This document shows, piece by piece, positions 18,799 to 28,132 of a stretch of 64,000 nt of DNA. The notes under the pieces are model-generated. The model saw only the letters and a list, made by a program, of their open reading frames with translations. It did no database searches and had not been told where the DNA came from. The first letter of the stretch is position 1, and each line of letters starts with the position of its first letter. Source of the stretch: Bacillus xiamenensis (GTDB lineage: Bacteria; Bacillota; Bacilli; Bacillales; Bacillaceae); assembly GCF_000300535.1 (NCBI RefSeq), contig NZ_AMSH01000005.1, positions 1 through 64,000 on the forward strand. The letters are read 5' to 3'. Made by a program: the position numbers and the translations under genes.

Positions 18799-20187
18799 TT
18801 AAGGGTGTTTATTTTCAAGCGCCGCACTTGCAGGCATCTTTTTATTCGGTTTAAAGATGAAGTAGGCAGCTAGTACACTAACGGTAATGATGCATGTCAA
18901 TATGAGCTGCGGCCTCATCGATTCAATAAACAGCATAGAGGCCAAGATGGCGCAAATGACCAAAATGGTAAAGTACGTGAGGTATGGGAACAGCCACATT
19001 TTGATTTTGAGCTGTTCTGGATTTTCTTTTTCCATTTTACGACGCATTCTTAATTGTGAAACGGCAATGACCAAGTAAACAAGAAGTGCGATGGCACCAG
19101 ATGCATTGACTAGGAATAGAAAGATGGTTTCAGGATAAAAGTAGTTCATCATAACGGCAATGTAGGAAAAGAAGGTACCTGCGACTGTAGCCGCTACAGG
19201 GACACCGCTTTTGCTGATTTTCATGAAACGTTTCGGCGCTTCGCCTCTTTCTGCTAATGAATAAAGCATTCTGGACGTTGTGTACAAGCCAGAGTTTAAA
19301 CAAGAAAGTACGGCTGTTAAAACGATAACGTTCATGACTTGAGCGGCTGATGGGACGCCAATGTAATCTAATACCGCAACGAATGGACTTGTTAAAATAC
19401 TTGCCGAATTCCATGGGAGTAAGGTAACCACGACAGCGATTGATCCGACGTAGAAAACAATAATACGCCATACAACAGAACGAGTAGCTGTTGTAACAGA
19501 CTTGACAGGGTCTGCTGATTCACCAGCCGCAATTGCCACAATCTCGGTTCCCATGAAGGAAAAGATGACGACAACGATCCCGAGCAGCACAGAGCCGAAT
19601 CCATTTGGAAGGAACCCGCCGTTCGCTGTTAAATTGGCAAGACCTGAAGTATGATGACCGCCAAAACCAAAGATAAATGCAAAACCAATAAGTAGAAATA
19701 GAATAATGCTGACGACTTTAATTAATGAAAACCAATATTCAAATTCGCCAAAAGATTTAACAGAAAAGATATTTGTCAATGTTAAGAGGATTGTGAGGAT
19801 AAGACTTGTGAGCCAAACAGGTGCATCTCCATACCAATATTGAATAATGGAAGCACCGGCAATGGCTTCGATGGCAATGACGATGACCCAGAAGAACCAG
19901 TAAAGCCAGCCGATTGTAAAGCCAGCCCATGGGCCGATGGCATCGCTCGCATATTTTGAGAAAGAACCGCTTGTCGGATAGGCACATGCCATTTCTCCAA
20001 GCATTCTCATAATAAAGATGACCAGAAGTCCGGCAAATGAATAGGAAAGAATGGATCCAGGACCTGCAGAATGGATGACAGCGCCGCTACCAACAAATAG
20101 CCCTGCCCCAATGACCCCGGCAATGGAGATCATCGAAATATGTCTTGTCTTAAGGTTTTTTTGAAGACCGTTTGTCATGTTGGACAT
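18799..20187 (-). CDS. gabP: Gamma-aminobutyrate permease GabP
   Basis: Amino-acid permease of the APC superfamily with about twelve membrane helices. The first-helix motif ISIAGVIGAGLFVGSG and the GSFSKYASDAIGPWAGF and SCLNSGLYTTSRMLYSLAERGEAP blocks are characteristic. ATG 20187 is chosen over an upstream in-frame codon (20205) because GGAGGTAAAGAA lies directly ahead. The 462 aa resemble B. subtilis GabP closely. It imports GABA as nitrogen source. In B. subtilis gabP is TnrA-controlled; I saw no exact TnrA box upstream here. Confidence 0.93.
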   Translation of the reverse strand: MSNMTNGLQKNLKTRHISMISIAGVIGAGLFVGSGAVIHSAGPGSILSYSFAGLLVIFIMRMLGEMACAYPTSGSFSKYASDAIGPWAGFTIGWLYWFFWVIVIAIEAIAGASIIQYWYGDAPVWLTSLILTILLTLTNIFSVKSFGEFEYWFSLIKVVSIILFLLIGFAFIFGFGGHHTSGLANLTANGGFLPNGFGSVLLGIVVVIFSFMGTEIVAIAAGESADPVKSVTTATRSVVWRIIVFYVGSIAVVVTLLPWNSASILTSPFVAVLDYIGVPSAAQVMNVIVLTAVLSCLNSGLYTTSRMLYSLAERGEAPKRFMKISKSGVPVAATVAGTFFSYIAVMMNYFYPETIFLFLVNASGAIALLVYLVIAVSQLRMRRKMEKENPEQLKIKMWLFPYLTYFTILVICAILASMLFIESMRPQLILTCIITVSVLAAYFIFKPNKKMPASAALENKHP

Positions 20188-20511
20188 TTCTTTACCTCCA
20201 AACACTTCTCTTTTAATAGAGAATTTGTTTTTAGAATATTTTAAATTTTATCATACTGAATTGCCATTCAGCATTGGACAGGTTATCAAACTGACATTTC
20301 AAACCTATTAACATGATGTTAAAAAGTATAAAAGATTTGAGAGATTATGTTCCCTCTTTTTTCTCTACTCATTCTTAAAATTAGCATAAGATAGGAGAAA
20401 AAAAAGTTGTGTCTTAAAATAAAATTATTCTGACAATTTAACGATAGAGAAATTTTGTTCTTTTTCACGTTTCGGAGTGAATGGGAAAAATGCTGATGGG
20501 AGTAGGTCTTG

Positions 20512-20525
20512 AGGTCAATTGACCT
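20512..20525. promoter_or_regulatory. Perfect 14-bp palindrome, candidate operator
   Basis: AGGTCAATTGACCT is self-complementary over all 14 bases and is followed at once by TATAA. Its position about 150 bases ahead of the cation-efflux gene suggests a repressor site. I cannot assign the regulator. Confidence 0.4.
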
Positions 20526-20534
20526 TATAAAAAT

Positions 20535-20554
20535 AAGTTTGCTTAAGTCAACAC
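20535..20554. promoter_or_regulatory. Weak MntR-box-like sequence
   Basis: TTTGCTTAAGTCAA resembles the MntR site core TTTGCCTTAAGGAAA with several differences. In B. subtilis the orthologous gene mneS is controlled by MntR, which is why this is listed. Confidence 0.25.
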
Positions 20555-20671
20555 ATTTCTATGTATCCTATTTTGCTGACGCAAGCGAATCATGTTGCTG
20601 TAGACCCACACGGGCTTTGCTTTGTAAGATAAATAATAGAAAAAGTTATGTGTGAGGAGGCGCTGTTCGAT

Positions 20672-21571
20672 ATGGAGCGCTATAACGAATTAAGACAAGG
20701 TGAAACAGGTGCTTGGGTCAGCATTATTGCCTATGTGATCTTATCTGCTGTCAAACTCATCATAGGGTATGTGTTTCATTCAGAAGCCCTTTCGGCGGAT
20801 GGCTTAAATAATACGACAGATATCATTGCCTCGCTTGCGGTATTAATTGGGCTGCGTATTTCTCAGAAGCCGCCTGATGAAGATCATCCATACGGTCATT
20901 TTAGAGCTGAAAATATTGCGTCGCTTGTGGCTTCCTTTATTATGATGCTTGTCGGGCTTCAGGTTTTGCTGAGTGCAGGCCAGTCGCTTTTCTCATCCGA
21001 ACATCAAACGCCTGATATGGTCGCGGCTTGGACGGCAGCAGGAAGTGCTGTTGTCATGTATGCTGTGTATATTTATAACAGGAATCTATCTAAACGGATC
21101 AATAGCCAGGCTCTTTATGCGGCAGCTGCTGATAATAAATCCGATGCCTATGTGAGTATCGGGACGTTTGTAGGGATCATCGCCTCACAATTTCAGCTGG
21201 CATGGATTGATACGCTTGCTGCGTTTGTGATTGGTTTAATTATTTGTAAGACGGCTTGGGAGATTTTCAGAGATGCCTCTCATTCGTTAACGGACGGTTT
21301 CCATATAAAAGATATGTCAAAGTATAAAGAGACCATTGAGTCGACACCAGGAGTAGGCGATTTGAAAGATATCAAGGCTCGTTATCTTGGAAGTACGGTC
21401 CATGTGGATGTAGTAGTAGAGGTAGAACCGCATTTGAACATTGCTGAAAGCCATGATATTGCAGATGAAATCGAACGAAGAATGAAAACGGAACATGATA
21501 TTTTACATTCTCATGTTCATATGGAGCCAGCAAATGTATCAAATGAAGAGAAGAAGTCTTTTCCATCGTGA
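20672..21571 (+). CDS. mneS: Cation diffusion facilitator, manganese exporter MneS (YeaB)
   Basis: CDF-family exporter with six membrane helices and a C-terminal cytosolic domain (about residues 205-290). Metal-site motifs ADGLNNTTDI (near residue 38) and AADNKSDAYV (near 150), plus DEDHPYGHFRAE, identify the Mn/Zn/Fe-type group. ATG 20672 is used because TGAGGAGG (20651-20658) is well placed and the N-terminus MERYNELRQGE matches B. subtilis YeaB. YeaB is MneS, a manganese exporter. The C-terminal tail is slightly longer. Confidence 0.9.
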   Translation: MERYNELRQGETGAWVSIIAYVILSAVKLIIGYVFHSEALSADGLNNTTDIIASLAVLIGLRISQKPPDEDHPYGHFRAENIASLVASFIMMLVGLQVLLSAGQSLFSSEHQTPDMVAAWTAAGSAVVMYAVYIYNRNLSKRINSQALYAAAADNKSDAYVSIGTFVGIIASQFQLAWIDTLAAFVIGLIICKTAWEIFRDASHSLTDGFHIKDMSKYKETIESTPGVGDLKDIKARYLGSTVHVDVVVEVEPHLNIAESHDIADEIERRMKTEHDILHSHVHMEPANVSNEEKKSFPS

Positions 21572-21590
21572 GAAGGCTTCTTTTCCTTTT
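21553..21590 (+). terminator. Terminator of mneS
   Basis: GAAGTCTTTTC (21553-21563) pairs with GAGAAGGCTTC (21570-21580; two G-U pairs), followed by TTTTCCTTTT. It overlaps the stop codon. Confidence 0.65.
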
Positions 21591-21677
21591 CTATGTACTG
21601 ATGTTTTATACAGATGCGCGTTGTATGGTAAAGTTAGACTATATGAAAATTGACGGAAACGTGATAGGAGGATCAGG

Positions 21678-22640
21678 ATGGCATTTGATGAACCGATGCA
21701 TTCAGATTTACAAAAAATCGTAGATAACATCAATAAAGTCATGGTTGGGAAAAAAGACATTACGATATTAAGCCTTGTTGCGATTTTGGCGAAGGGACAT
21801 GTGTTATTAGAGGATGTGCCTGGCGTTGGGAAAACGATGATGGTTCGTGCTTTGGCAAAATCAATTGGCTGTGATTTTAAACGAATTCAATTCACTCCTG
21901 ACCTTTTGCCTTCAGATGTAACAGGTGTATCGATTTATAATAAAAAGACCAATGAGTTTGAATTTAGACAAGGGCCGATTATGGGACAGATTATTTTGGC
22001 TGATGAGATTAACCGTACCTCTCCTAAAACACAATCAGCGCTTCTTGAAGCGATGGAGGAGGGCAGTGTCACCGTAGACGGAGAAACGATGCCGCTGGCA
22101 GATCCTTTCTTTGTCATGGCTACTCAAAATCCAGTGGAATATGAAGGAACCTATCCGCTCCCAGAAGCGCAAATGGACCGGTTTTTATTCAAACTGCAGA
22201 TGGGGTATCCGACCATGCTAGAGGAGCTGGAGGTGCTCAATTTGCAGGAGAAGCAATCCCCGATTGACACGCTCCAAGCCGTCATGACAAAGGATCATAT
22301 TCATGCTTTGCAGCAAGCTGTTCAGACCGTACATGTGGATGCATCCATTAAGGAATATATTGTCGAAATTGCTCAAGCAACGAGGAATCATCCTTCCGTC
22401 TATTTAGGCGTGAGCCCAAGGGGGTCGATTGCACTGATGAAAGCGGCTCAGGCGTATGCGCTGTTGAACAGGCGTGATTATGTGATTCCAGATGATGTAC
22501 AGTATTTGGCGCCTTACACATTGCCGCACCGTATGATTTTGACATCAGAAGCAACATATGAAGGGAAGAAGGCGGAGACACTGCTGCGACAGGTGCTTGA
22601 GCACATTGGCGTGCCAGTTCAGAAGTCGATCACTCAATGA
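21678..22640 (+). CDS. yeaC: MoxR-type AAA+ ATPase YeaC
   Basis: A 320-aa MoxR-family AAA+ protein with Walker A DVPGVGKTMM (near residue 46), Walker B IILADEINRTSP (near 106), sensor 1 ATQNPVEYEGTYPLPEAQ and the AAA lid 2 helical end. MoxR proteins usually act as chaperones with a DUF58 and often a transglutaminase partner, exactly the two genes that follow. The gene overlaps yeaD by 4 bases. GGAGGA lies ahead of ATG 21678. The biological target is unknown. Confidence 0.9.
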   Translation: MAFDEPMHSDLQKIVDNINKVMVGKKDITILSLVAILAKGHVLLEDVPGVGKTMMVRALAKSIGCDFKRIQFTPDLLPSDVTGVSIYNKKTNEFEFRQGPIMGQIILADEINRTSPKTQSALLEAMEEGSVTVDGETMPLADPFFVMATQNPVEYEGTYPLPEAQMDRFLFKLQMGYPTMLEELEVLNLQEKQSPIDTLQAVMTKDHIHALQQAVQTVHVDASIKEYIVEIAQATRNHPSVYLGVSPRGSIALMKAAQAYALLNRRDYVIPDDVQYLAPYTLPHRMILTSEATYEGKKAETLLRQVLEHIGVPVQKSITQ

Positions 22641-23827
22641 AGTCACGTGACCGCTTCGCTTTTTCACTATGGTTACGGGTTTTTATGCTACTTCTCCTCA
22701 CTGCGGCTGCCTTTTGCTACGCGATGTTTCAGGGTGGCTTTGTGAGTTGGTTCCTTTTTTATGCATTTTTGCCATATGCTTTGTATTCGCTTCTGTTTGC
22801 GCTTGTTCCGCTTCGCTCGACAGTCAAAAGGACATTGCAGCATACCCGGTTGAGGGCAGGGGATGTGCTGTCTGTTGACCTTGAAATCAAGCGGACGAAT
22901 CCATTTCCGTACGTGTACGTCATCCTTGAGGATAATCCGCCGGACACCTTTCATTTGCAGGAACAGGTTGAAATGAAGCGAATGCTGTTTCCATGGTTTC
23001 GAAAAACGTGGCGAGTTTCTTATCAATTGAATGATATCAAACGGGGAGAGCATCAATTAACTGCGGTTAGAATCAAAACAGGTGATATGTTTGGGTTTGT
23101 TGAAAAAGAAGTGATCCTCCCGTTAGAGCAAAAGCTGCTTGTCTATCCAAAAATGCTGGATATTCCAGTTGAATCTGCTGAATCGGTGAATGAAAATGGA
23201 GGCAAAGCGGTGCACTCCTGGTTAAATGAACCGACCAATGTAACAACAGGTGTGCGGGAATACCAGCAAGGAGACCGGTTTGCTTGGGTGGACTGGAAGA
23301 CAACGGCTAGAAGAGGTCAGCTGATGACAAAGGAGTTTGAACAGAATCAGACAAAGGACCTTGTGGTGTTTGCTGATTTTACAGATAAATCCGCTTTTGA
23401 GACGGTTGTGTCTATTGCCGCTTCTGTTCTTCAAACGGCTGTGAAAAAAGGCGTGCCAGCAGGCCTTGTCCCACTTGGAGATCAGCAGTCATTTCGAGTG
23501 GATCAAGGAGATCTGCATTTACAGGACATGCTCTATTATTTAACAAGGGTGCAGCATCAGCCTTCTCGCGCACCCGATTATCAATCATTAACAGCGAGTG
23601 AGTACCAGCACACCGGGAAATATGTTGTGACGGGTCAGCTGCAGGAAGAGCTGGCTGCGAGTCTTCTAGGCAATCGAAACAGAAAGAACATCACTGTTCT
23701 TTTAGTGAAGAGAGCTGTTGACCGATTAACGACAAAAGAAAAACAGCTTGTAGACCGGTTCAAAGCTTCTGGTATACACACTACCTTTTTATTTGAAGAC
23801 CGGCTGCACGAAAGAACTGTGAGGTGA
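22637..23827 (+). CDS. yeaD: DUF58 membrane protein YeaD
   Basis: A 396-aa protein with two N-terminal membrane helices (about residues 12-60), a beta-rich middle and a DUF58 domain of von Willebrand A-like fold. Its signature GVREYQQGDRFAWVDWKTTARRGQLMTKEFE is near residue 205. The D-x-S-x-S metal site of true VWA domains is degenerate (FADFTDKSA). It works with the MoxR ATPase upstream and the transglutaminase downstream; this trio is conserved across Bacillus. Confidence 0.88.
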   Translation: MKSRDRFAFSLWLRVFMLLLLTAAAFCYAMFQGGFVSWFLFYAFLPYALYSLLFALVPLRSTVKRTLQHTRLRAGDVLSVDLEIKRTNPFPYVYVILEDNPPDTFHLQEQVEMKRMLFPWFRKTWRVSYQLNDIKRGEHQLTAVRIKTGDMFGFVEKEVILPLEQKLLVYPKMLDIPVESAESVNENGGKAVHSWLNEPTNVTTGVREYQQGDRFAWVDWKTTARRGQLMTKEFEQNQTKDLVVFADFTDKSAFETVVSIAASVLQTAVKKGVPAGLVPLGDQQSFRVDQGDLHLQDMLYYLTRVQHQPSRAPDYQSLTASEYQHTGKYVVTGQLQEELAASLLGNRNRKNITVLLVKRAVDRLTTKEKQLVDRFKASGIHTTFLFEDRLHERTVR

Positions 23828-23836
23828 CAAACTTTT

Positions 23837-26041
23837 ATGCTGCATACTCATCAGCGGCAAAGCCGTTTTGAGTTGTTTATCTATTATGCTGTAGCATTTC
23901 TGCTGCTTTGGGAGTGGCTTCGTCCGCTTCAAGATTTTACAGAGACGAGTCATACGTCTTATTTCATCATTTTTATAGGGCTTACGTGTTTGTTTACGTT
24001 CTTTCGTCTGAAGTGGTATGTGACCTTTCCTATTTGCGCTGGATTAATCTTGCTTGCTTTATATTTGATCTTTTATCAATCAGAGCCAAGCTATCTGGCT
24101 GCGCTTTTTGCTGATATTAAAGATAATCTCTCTCTAATGAGCATGGGCATGTGGAGTGACATGTATCCGTCTTTCCGCACATTGTTGTTTTATATTTTGC
24201 TTTGGCTGCTTGTCTATTTGCTGCATTATTGGGTTGTGTATCAGCAGCGTATCTTTTTCTTTTTACTTATGACGATTGTGTATGTCACGATCCTGGATAC
24301 GTTTACGCCTTATGACGCGACCTTTGCCATTGTTCGAATTATGGTATTTGGCTTTTGTTTGCTTGGGTTGCTATATTTTGATCGACTTCGTGCAGCTGAA
24401 GGCGTTCGTGTGTCGCAGAAAGCGCGTCTCAATTGGTTCTTGCCCATGCTGGTGCTAGTCCTTGTATCAGCGTCACTCGGTGCTTCTTTACCAAAGTCTG
24501 ATCCGAAATGGCCTGACCCTGTACCATTTTTTAAGGCGGTTACGAATCAAGATGGAACGGCAGGACAGAATAAGGTGGGATATAGTGCGGATGATTCGTC
24601 ACTTGGAGGACCGTTTAGTGAGGACCGCACACCAGTATTTAAATGGAGCGGAAAGGAGCCTTCTTATTTTCGTGTAGAAACCAAAAGTATTTACACCGGG
24701 AAAGGCTGGGAGGATGCTTCAAATGATACAAAGCCTACTCGGTTAAAAGATGACGATGTGCCGAATCGGTGGTTTACCGACCGTGTGAAAACAGAGGAGC
24801 ATGAAATGAGAGTCGATATAGAATCGGACTATCGCTTTAATCATGCGGTCTATCCAATTGGGACGACCAATCTGACGCCAATGGAAAATATTCCACTACA
24901 AATGATGGGGAAGACTGAAAAAATTGTGCCGGCTAATCAAAACCCGCCAGAAAATTTAGGGAACTATCAAATCAGCTTCTTATCACCTACATTTATTCTT
25001 GAGGATTTACAGCGGATCAAAGTGCCGACCAAGCAGCAGGTAAACCAGCAGGTCGGACGTGAATACTTGCAGCTCCCTTCCACATTGCCAGAGCGTGTGA
25101 AAACATTGGCAAACAGTTTAACGGAAACGAAGGATAATATGTATGATAAAGCAAAAGCAATTGAGGATTATTTAGGATCTGCAAAGTTTTCATATGAAAC
25201 GCAAAATGTTGCGGTGCCGGGACGTAATGAAGATTATGTGGATCAATTCTTATTTGATACGATGATGGGCTATTGTGACAATTTTTCAACCTCAATGATT
25301 GTGATGCTTCGTTCGATCGGGATTCCGGCTAGATGGGTGAAAGGATATACGTCTGGCCAGTTATATGAAACACAGATAGGTGTAGACAATGTGTATGAAG
25401 TAACCAATAACAATGCGCATTCATGGGTGGAGGTCTATTTTCCAAATCGGGGATGGGTGACCTTTGAACCGACAAAAGGGTTCACGAACCCAGAGACATT
25501 TACGAATGAAACCACTGCCAGCGACCAAACGGATGATCAAAAGGATGAAGAAGATCAACCTGCGTCTGATGAACAAGAAAACGAGCAGACACAGCAGCCG
25601 CAGCAGCCGGAGACGGAACAGCCGCCGCAGCAAGAGGAACAAACAGCTCAAACAAAGCCGAGTATGGTGCATATTGGTTCAATCTTGGGCTATGTAGCAG
25701 GTGCTATTGTCCTTCTTGGCTTCATTAGTTGGTTGCTTTATCGATTCAGATCAAGATGGCTTCCGTTCTTCATTGTACGAAAGGTGAAACGTCTGCCAGA
25801 TGAGGAAGCATTTTTCTATGCGTATGCGGCTCTATTAAAACAGCTGAAGCGCAGAGGGAACGAGAAAAAGCCGAGCATGACGTTAAGAGAATTCGCTTCT
25901 TTGATCGATGACAAGGATGGAGATCATCACATGTCTGAGTTGACGCAGCTTTATGAGCGGGCGCTCTATCGACGAGAAGATGCATCGGCGCTTTGGCGGC
26001 AATCGGCAAAGTTATGGGAAAATTTAATAAACAGGAGATAG
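23837..26041 (+). CDS. yebA: Membrane transglutaminase-like protein YebA
   Basis: A 734-aa protein with about six N-terminal membrane helices (1-215), an outside region with a transglutaminase-like core (about 430-550), a Gln/Glu/Pro-rich linker (about 560-610), one more membrane helix and a cytosolic tail. The catalytic triad is visible as Cys in GYCDNFSTSM, His in NNAHSWVEVYF and an acidic residue in the strand after it. It is last in the yeaC-yeaD-yebA operon. A role in wall or surface protein processing is inferred. Confidence 0.88.
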   Translation: MLHTHQRQSRFELFIYYAVAFLLLWEWLRPLQDFTETSHTSYFIIFIGLTCLFTFFRLKWYVTFPICAGLILLALYLIFYQSEPSYLAALFADIKDNLSLMSMGMWSDMYPSFRTLLFYILLWLLVYLLHYWVVYQQRIFFFLLMTIVYVTILDTFTPYDATFAIVRIMVFGFCLLGLLYFDRLRAAEGVRVSQKARLNWFLPMLVLVLVSASLGASLPKSDPKWPDPVPFFKAVTNQDGTAGQNKVGYSADDSSLGGPFSEDRTPVFKWSGKEPSYFRVETKSIYTGKGWEDASNDTKPTRLKDDDVPNRWFTDRVKTEEHEMRVDIESDYRFNHAVYPIGTTNLTPMENIPLQMMGKTEKIVPANQNPPENLGNYQISFLSPTFILEDLQRIKVPTKQQVNQQVGREYLQLPSTLPERVKTLANSLTETKDNMYDKAKAIEDYLGSAKFSYETQNVAVPGRNEDYVDQFLFDTMMGYCDNFSTSMIVMLRSIGIPARWVKGYTSGQLYETQIGVDNVYEVTNNNAHSWVEVYFPNRGWVTFEPTKGFTNPETFTNETTASDQTDDQKDEEDQPASDEQENEQTQQPQQPETEQPPQQEEQTAQTKPSMVHIGSILGYVAGAIVLLGFISWLLYRFRSRWLPFFIVRKVKRLPDEEAFFYAYAALLKQLKRRGNEKKPSMTLREFASLIDDKDGDHHMSELTQLYERALYRREDASALWRQSAKLWENLINRR

Positions 26042-26156
26042 TCTTGACCCCGTACCTTCCTGTTGTTAGAATAGGTGAATATTAAAACCTTCTAAAATAC
26101 ATGAAATTGAAGCGTTCGGATGTGAGTCTGGGCGCTTCAAAAGCGTGATTCCACAC

Positions 26157-26185
26157 TGAGAGCAGGTTTTCTCCTCTCATTTTTT
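26157..26185 (+). terminator. Terminator-like hairpin between yebA and guaA
   Basis: TGAGAG (26157-26162) pairs with CTCTCA (26174-26179), followed by six T. It ends the yebA operon, or could attenuate guaA. A second hairpin with TGAAGCG/CGCTTCA arms lies at about 26108-26139. Confidence 0.55.
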
Positions 26186-26228
26186 CTGTGCGTTTATAAA
26201 AAACTATATTGGACATAGAGGTGACACC

Positions 26229-27770
26229 ATGACAAATTTAGTAAATGAAATGATTTTGGTTCTCGATTTCGGTAGTCAGTACAATCAGCTGATCACTCGC
26301 CGTATTCGTGAATTTGGTGTGTACAGTGAGCTTCATCCGCACACTTTAACTGCTGAAGAAATTAAAGAAATGGCGCCTAAAGGAATTATCCTTTCTGGCG
26401 GACCGAACAGTGTATATGATGAAGGATCTTTCCGCTGTGACGAAAAGATTTTTGATCTAGGCATTCCGGTTCTAGGCATTTGCTACGGCATGCAGCTGAT
26501 GACTCACTATTTAGGCGGGAAAGTAGAAGCCGCTAGCCAGCGTGAATATGGGAAAGCAGACATCCATATTAACGGAACACCTGCTTTATTCAAAGACCTT
26601 CCTACAGATCAAGTCGTATGGATGAGCCATGGCGACCTTGTCGTTGAAGTACCAGAAGGCTTTACAGTTGATGCAACAAGTGCACATTGTCCAAACTCAG
26701 CGATGAGCTTAGCTGAGAAGAATTTCTATGGCGTTCAGTTCCACCCAGAGGTACGTCACTCTGAGTACGGAAATGACCTATTGAAAAACTTTGTCTTCGG
26801 CGTGTGTGATTGTGATGGCAAATGGTCAATGGAGAACTTCATTGAAATCGAAATGCAAAAAATCCGTGAAACAGTGGGCGACAAACAAGTATTGTGCGCA
26901 CTAAGCGGCGGTGTGGATTCATCTGTTGTGGCCGTATTGATCCACAAAGCCATCGGCGATCAGCTGACATGTATTTTCGTTGACCACGGTCTTCTTCGCA
27001 AAGGCGAAGCAGAAGGGGTTATGAAAACATTTAGCGAAGGTTTCAACATGAACGTGATTAAAGTAGATGCGAAAGATCGCTTCTTAAACAAGCTAAAAGG
27101 TGTGTCTGATCCTGAGCAAAAACGTAAAATCATCGGTAACGAATTCATCTATGTATTCGATGATGAAGCGGACAAGCTAAAAGGCATCGACTACTTAGCA
27201 CAAGGAACACTTTACACAGACATCATTGAGAGCGGAACAGCAACGGCACAAACAATCAAATCTCACCACAACGTAGGCGGTCTTCCAGAAGACATGCAGT
27301 TTGAATTGATTGAGCCACTCAATACACTATTCAAGGATGAAGTTCGTGCTCTAGGGTCAGAGCTAGGCATTCCTGACGACATCGTCTGGAGACAGCCATT
27401 CCCAGGTCCAGGACTAGGGATCCGTGTCCTAGGTGAAATTTCTGAAGAAAAACTAGAAATCGTCCGTGAATCTGATGCGATTCTACGAGAAGAAATTGCC
27501 AACTTCGGCCTTGAGCGCGACATCTGGCAATACTTCACAGTCCTCCCAGACATCCGCAGCGTAGGTGTCATGGGTGACGCAAGAACATACGACTACACAA
27601 TCGGCATCCGTGCTGTTACTTCTATTGATGGTATGACGAGTGACTGGGCAAGAATCCCTTGGGATGTACTTGAGAAGATCTCAACTCGTATCGTGAATGA
27701 AGTGAAGCATGTGAACCGCGTGGTGTATGATATTACGAGTAAGCCGCCTGCTACGATTGAGTGGGAATGA
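26229..27770 (+). CDS. guaA: GMP synthase (glutamine-hydrolysing)
   Basis: GuaA makes GMP from XMP, ATP and glutamine. The class I amidotransferase domain (about 1-200) has the Cys nucleophile in GICYGMQ (near residue 86) and His/Glu in VQFHPEV (near 174). The ATP pyrophosphatase domain has the P-loop LSGGVDSS (near 230). The C-terminal dimerisation domain ends in PPATIEWE. The 513 aa length is standard. GAGGTGA precedes ATG 26229. It is the last ordinary core gene before the strain-specific insertion. Confidence 0.97.
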   Translation: MTNLVNEMILVLDFGSQYNQLITRRIREFGVYSELHPHTLTAEEIKEMAPKGIILSGGPNSVYDEGSFRCDEKIFDLGIPVLGICYGMQLMTHYLGGKVEAASQREYGKADIHINGTPALFKDLPTDQVVWMSHGDLVVEVPEGFTVDATSAHCPNSAMSLAEKNFYGVQFHPEVRHSEYGNDLLKNFVFGVCDCDGKWSMENFIEIEMQKIRETVGDKQVLCALSGGVDSSVVAVLIHKAIGDQLTCIFVDHGLLRKGEAEGVMKTFSEGFNMNVIKVDAKDRFLNKLKGVSDPEQKRKIIGNEFIYVFDDEADKLKGIDYLAQGTLYTDIIESGTATAQTIKSHHNVGGLPEDMQFELIEPLNTLFKDEVRALGSELGIPDDIVWRQPFPGPGLGIRVLGEISEEKLEIVRESDAILREEIANFGLERDIWQYFTVLPDIRSVGVMGDARTYDYTIGIRAVTSIDGMTSDWARIPWDVLEKISTRIVNEVKHVNRVVYDITSKPPATIEWE

Positions 27771-27875
27771 AATATATAATTGTGTGTTGATGAGAGTGTT
27801 AATCTATTTCAAATAGTTCTGCATTCTCCACAAGTCAGTTATATCTCTTGATATCCATCTCGATAAAAAACTTTT

Positions 27876-27910
27876 AAAGACACTTTCTCATTTGGGAGGT
27901 GTCTTTATTT
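27876..27910 (+). terminator. Terminator of guaA
   Basis: AAAGACAC and GTGTCTTT form an 8-bp stem, followed by ATTTATT. Confidence 0.65.
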
Positions 27911-28090
27911 ATTGGTATCATAGTTTTTTATGTGAGCTAATAAAAGTAACATAAGATGCGTTCATGCATTCTGTATCTGATATTGAAAATAATGAGTTAT
28001 TTATATTTGAGGTTCAAAATCTAAATTATTGAAAACCTACTAGGATTTTATGGAAAATTCAAATGAATAGTACCAATTTTTTGAAAATCC

Positions 28091-28121
28091 TGATATCATA
28101 TAAATAAGAGAGAGGATATCA
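28091..28121. promoter_or_regulatory. Inverted repeat abutting the ribosome binding site of the nuclease gene
   Basis: TGATATC (28091-28097) and GATATCA (28115-28121) form a perfect 7-bp inverted repeat. The right arm abuts the AGGAGGAG Shine-Dalgarno, sharing its first base. As DNA it could be a repressor site; as RNA it could partly hide the ribosome binding site. Both are inference. Confidence 0.4.
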
Positions 28122-28132
28122 GGAGGAGTGCA

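Larger units (their letters stand above)
20188..20671. other. Divergent control region between gabP and the cation-efflux gene
   Basis: About 480 bases, A+T-rich near gabP. It holds a perfect 14-bp palindrome (20512-20525) and an MntR-like sequence (20535-20554), both listed separately. I see no gene. Confidence 0.6.
27771..28132. other. Left junction of the variable island
   Basis: No gene is seen. A hairpin with AAAGACAC (27876-27883) and GTGTCTTT (27899-27906) is the likely guaA terminator. From about 27.9 kb the base composition turns clearly A+T-rich. No direct repeat, integrase or tRNA marks the boundary. Confidence 0.6.

Noticed and set aside
20206-20300. TnrA box for gabP
   Set aside because: I looked for TGTNA-N7-TNACA in the gap and found no clean match.
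27771-28132. Integrase or attachment site at the left end of the island
   Set aside because: No tRNA, no integrase frame and no repeat matching the right end could be seen.
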